Part shown: one piece after another, positions 12,655 through 13,705 of the stretch
How the letters are laid out: the number at the start of each line of letters is the position of its first letter
Position numbering within the stretch: position 1 is the first letter of the stretch
Source of the DNA: SIG587 sp045531585
GTDB lineage: Bacteria > Bacillota > Clostridia > Oscillospirales > Acutalibacteraceae
Assembly (NCBI GenBank): GCA_045531585.1
Contig: JAZSEH010000055.1
Location: 1-13,705, forward strand
Length of the DNA stretch: 13,705 bases
Direction: 5' to 3'
Made by a program: the position numbers and the translations under genes
The notes under the pieces: generated by a model
Told to the model about the DNA's origin: nothing
What the model saw: the letters and a program-made list of their open reading frames with translations, nothing else
Database searches by the model: none

Positions 12655-13705
12655 TGCTATCCTCACACAAATCGGTTTTAGTCTCTGAACCAAAATCCTC
12701 AGTAGTATCTTCGTCGTAATCTACGTCCGAAAACTCTATGAGTTCTTCGTCATCATCTGTGTCTATTTCAATGTGTTTTATGTAAGGTGTGATATCGGGG
12801 AGCTCGATATCACCGTCCGATGAGCCAAATAAAATAACATGTGCATTTTCGCCGTCCCAAATTACACGGCGTACAATACTCCCGATGGCGGCTCTCTTTT
12901 GTTCGTAGGACATATCATCAATAGTGTTTTTGAATACCGAAAGCATCTGACGAAGCACGTCAAACTCAATATCGCTAAAAGCGTGTTCAGCGGTAAGGCT
13001 TATCATTTCGTCAATGCCCTGTGAGATTTTATCAATCTCTGTATTCATTTCGTTAATACGGGTGACTATTAATTTTTTAGCGCCAATTTCATCTAACTCA
13101 GCAAGGGTGTCTATAAGTGAGCTGACCTTTTTCTCAAGGTCGGCTTTTTCTTTTTTCATCGCACTTAACTTCTGCTCATACTGCTCACGGTTGCCGGTGT
13201 AGAAAATCTTACTTTTTTCAAGCTGCTTGACAAAATCGCTTTTTTCGTCAGCGAGTTGTTTGATTTTCTCAATAACCGCAAGGTCTAATGTGTTACCGTT
13301 TGCGTTACGCTTATTGCAAAGGTCTTTTTTGCTACGCTCTTTCATCTTGCAGACATAGGTATATATAATATCACCGTCAGCAGTTTTCCGTTTTGAGAGC
13401 TTGGGGTACATTCGGTTGCCACAAGAGCAGAACAAAAGGCCAGTCAGTAAGGCTTCGTTTCTTCTCGGTCTGCGGAAAGATTTTGACTTGTTCCGTTCAA
13501 GATTATCTTGAACACCTACCCAAATCTTGCCGAGAATAATACCGTGATGCTTACCAACCGAAACAATCCAATCGCTGACAGGGTTGTAAACGGTGGCTTT
13601 GCCTTTTTCTTGGTCGGTGCGGTTATAAGCTAAAATTCCGTGAACGCCGTCAAATTCTTGCTTTGTCGAAAATAGATCCACATCCTTTAGCTTGAAGAAT
13701 TCATA
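12650..13705 (-). CDS. Large serine recombinase, N-terminus outside the window
   Basis: The frame is open to the right edge, so this is the C-terminal ~351 residues of a SpoIVCA-like large serine recombinase; the catalytic resolvase domain is not visible. Present are the end of the recombinase DNA-binding domain (DGVHGILAYNRT, then WIVSVGKHHGIILGKIWVGVQDNLERNK) and the zinc ribbon: C-S-C-G after LLTGLLF, then YTYVC and DLCNKRN. A long coiled coil follows (about EKSDFVKQLEK through KKEKADLEKKVSSLIDTLAELDE). The extreme C-terminus is unusually acidic, with many Asp/Glu in the last ~50 residues. It reads in the same direction as the sigK 3' half, and its stop codon lies at the junction. Its inferred job is to excise the element from sigK during sporulation in the mother cell. 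Confidence 0.88.
   Translation of the reverse strand, partial: YEFFKLKDVDLFSTKQEFDGVHGILAYNRTDQEKGKATVYNPVSDWIVSVGKHHGIILGKIWVGVQDNLERNKSKSFRRPRRNEALLTGLLFCSCGNRMYPKLSKRKTADGDIIYTYVCKMKERSKKDLCNKRNANGNTLDLAVIEKIKQLADEKSDFVKQLEKSKIFYTGNREQYEQKLSAMKKEKADLEKKVSSLIDTLAELDEIGAKKLIVTRINEMNTEIDKISQGIDEMISLTAEHAFSDIEFDVLRQMLSVFKNTIDDMSYEQKRAAIGSIVRRVIWDGENAHVILFGSSDGDIELPDITPYIKHIEIDTDDDEELIEFSDVDYDEDTTEDFGSETKTDLCEDSK

Noticed and set aside
12289..12693. The sigma fragment as a complete 134-residue protein starting at TTG
   Set aside because: Its first 13 residues come from recombinase DNA and have no sigma similarity; regions 1-2 needed for core binding and -10 recognition are missing.

Overview
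The window looks like chromosomal DNA of a spore-forming, gut-type member of the Clostridia (Firmicutes, Oscillospiraceae/Ruminococcaceae-like). This rests on a full spoIIE, a sigK 3' half joined to a serine recombinase, strong AGGAGG-type ribosome binding sites, consensus sigma-A promoters and Clostridia-style lipoproteins. The genus cannot be fixed from the sequence alone.

Left part (1-4600), carbohydrate-type genes: a cytoplasmic GH43-like beta-propeller enzyme on the plus strand. Facing it on the minus strand are a xylose-isomerase-like TIM-barrel enzyme, an AraC-family regulator with a cupin sensor domain, and an ADP-ribosylglycohydrolase-fold protein. The AraC and glycohydrolase genes are tandem. 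The gap between them holds a 13-bp inverted repeat that would bury the glycohydrolase ribosome binding site. The substrate of the locus is not evident.

Middle part (4600-8560), AT-rich and accessory in character: a small lipoprotein, then about 600 bases dense in hairpins, then a two-gene minus-strand operon of a lipoprotein with an Ig-like domain and a secreted V8/trypsin-like serine protease. Upstream of the operon a perfect sigma-A promoter drives a possible 28-residue basic peptide followed by an intrinsic terminator, so operon expression may depend on readthrough. A MITE-like element, tRNA-Thr(TGT) with its own promoter and terminator, and a 50-bp palindrome resembling two abutted IS ends follow.

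Right part (8700-13705), sporulation genes with inserts: spoIIE (membrane-anchored PP2C phosphatase) ends in a terminator shared with a convergent SLOG/DUF2493 gene. That gene is divergent from a small Xre-type repressor gene, and two matching operator-like palindromes lie between them. The repressor gene overlaps a REP-associated tyrosine transposase (RAYT) by one base. The RAYT gene carries, in frame, two inverted perfect copies of a GTAG-plus-hairpin REP sequence, probably its own substrate.

The strongest signal is at the right edge. Only the 3' half of a sigK-like gene is present, and it is joined at an AATGA pentamer to a large serine recombinase that runs off the window. This is the layout of a skin-like, developmentally excised sigK-intervening element. 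The recombinase stop codon lies inside the presumed crossover core. The sigK 5' half and the other attachment site should lie beyond the right edge.
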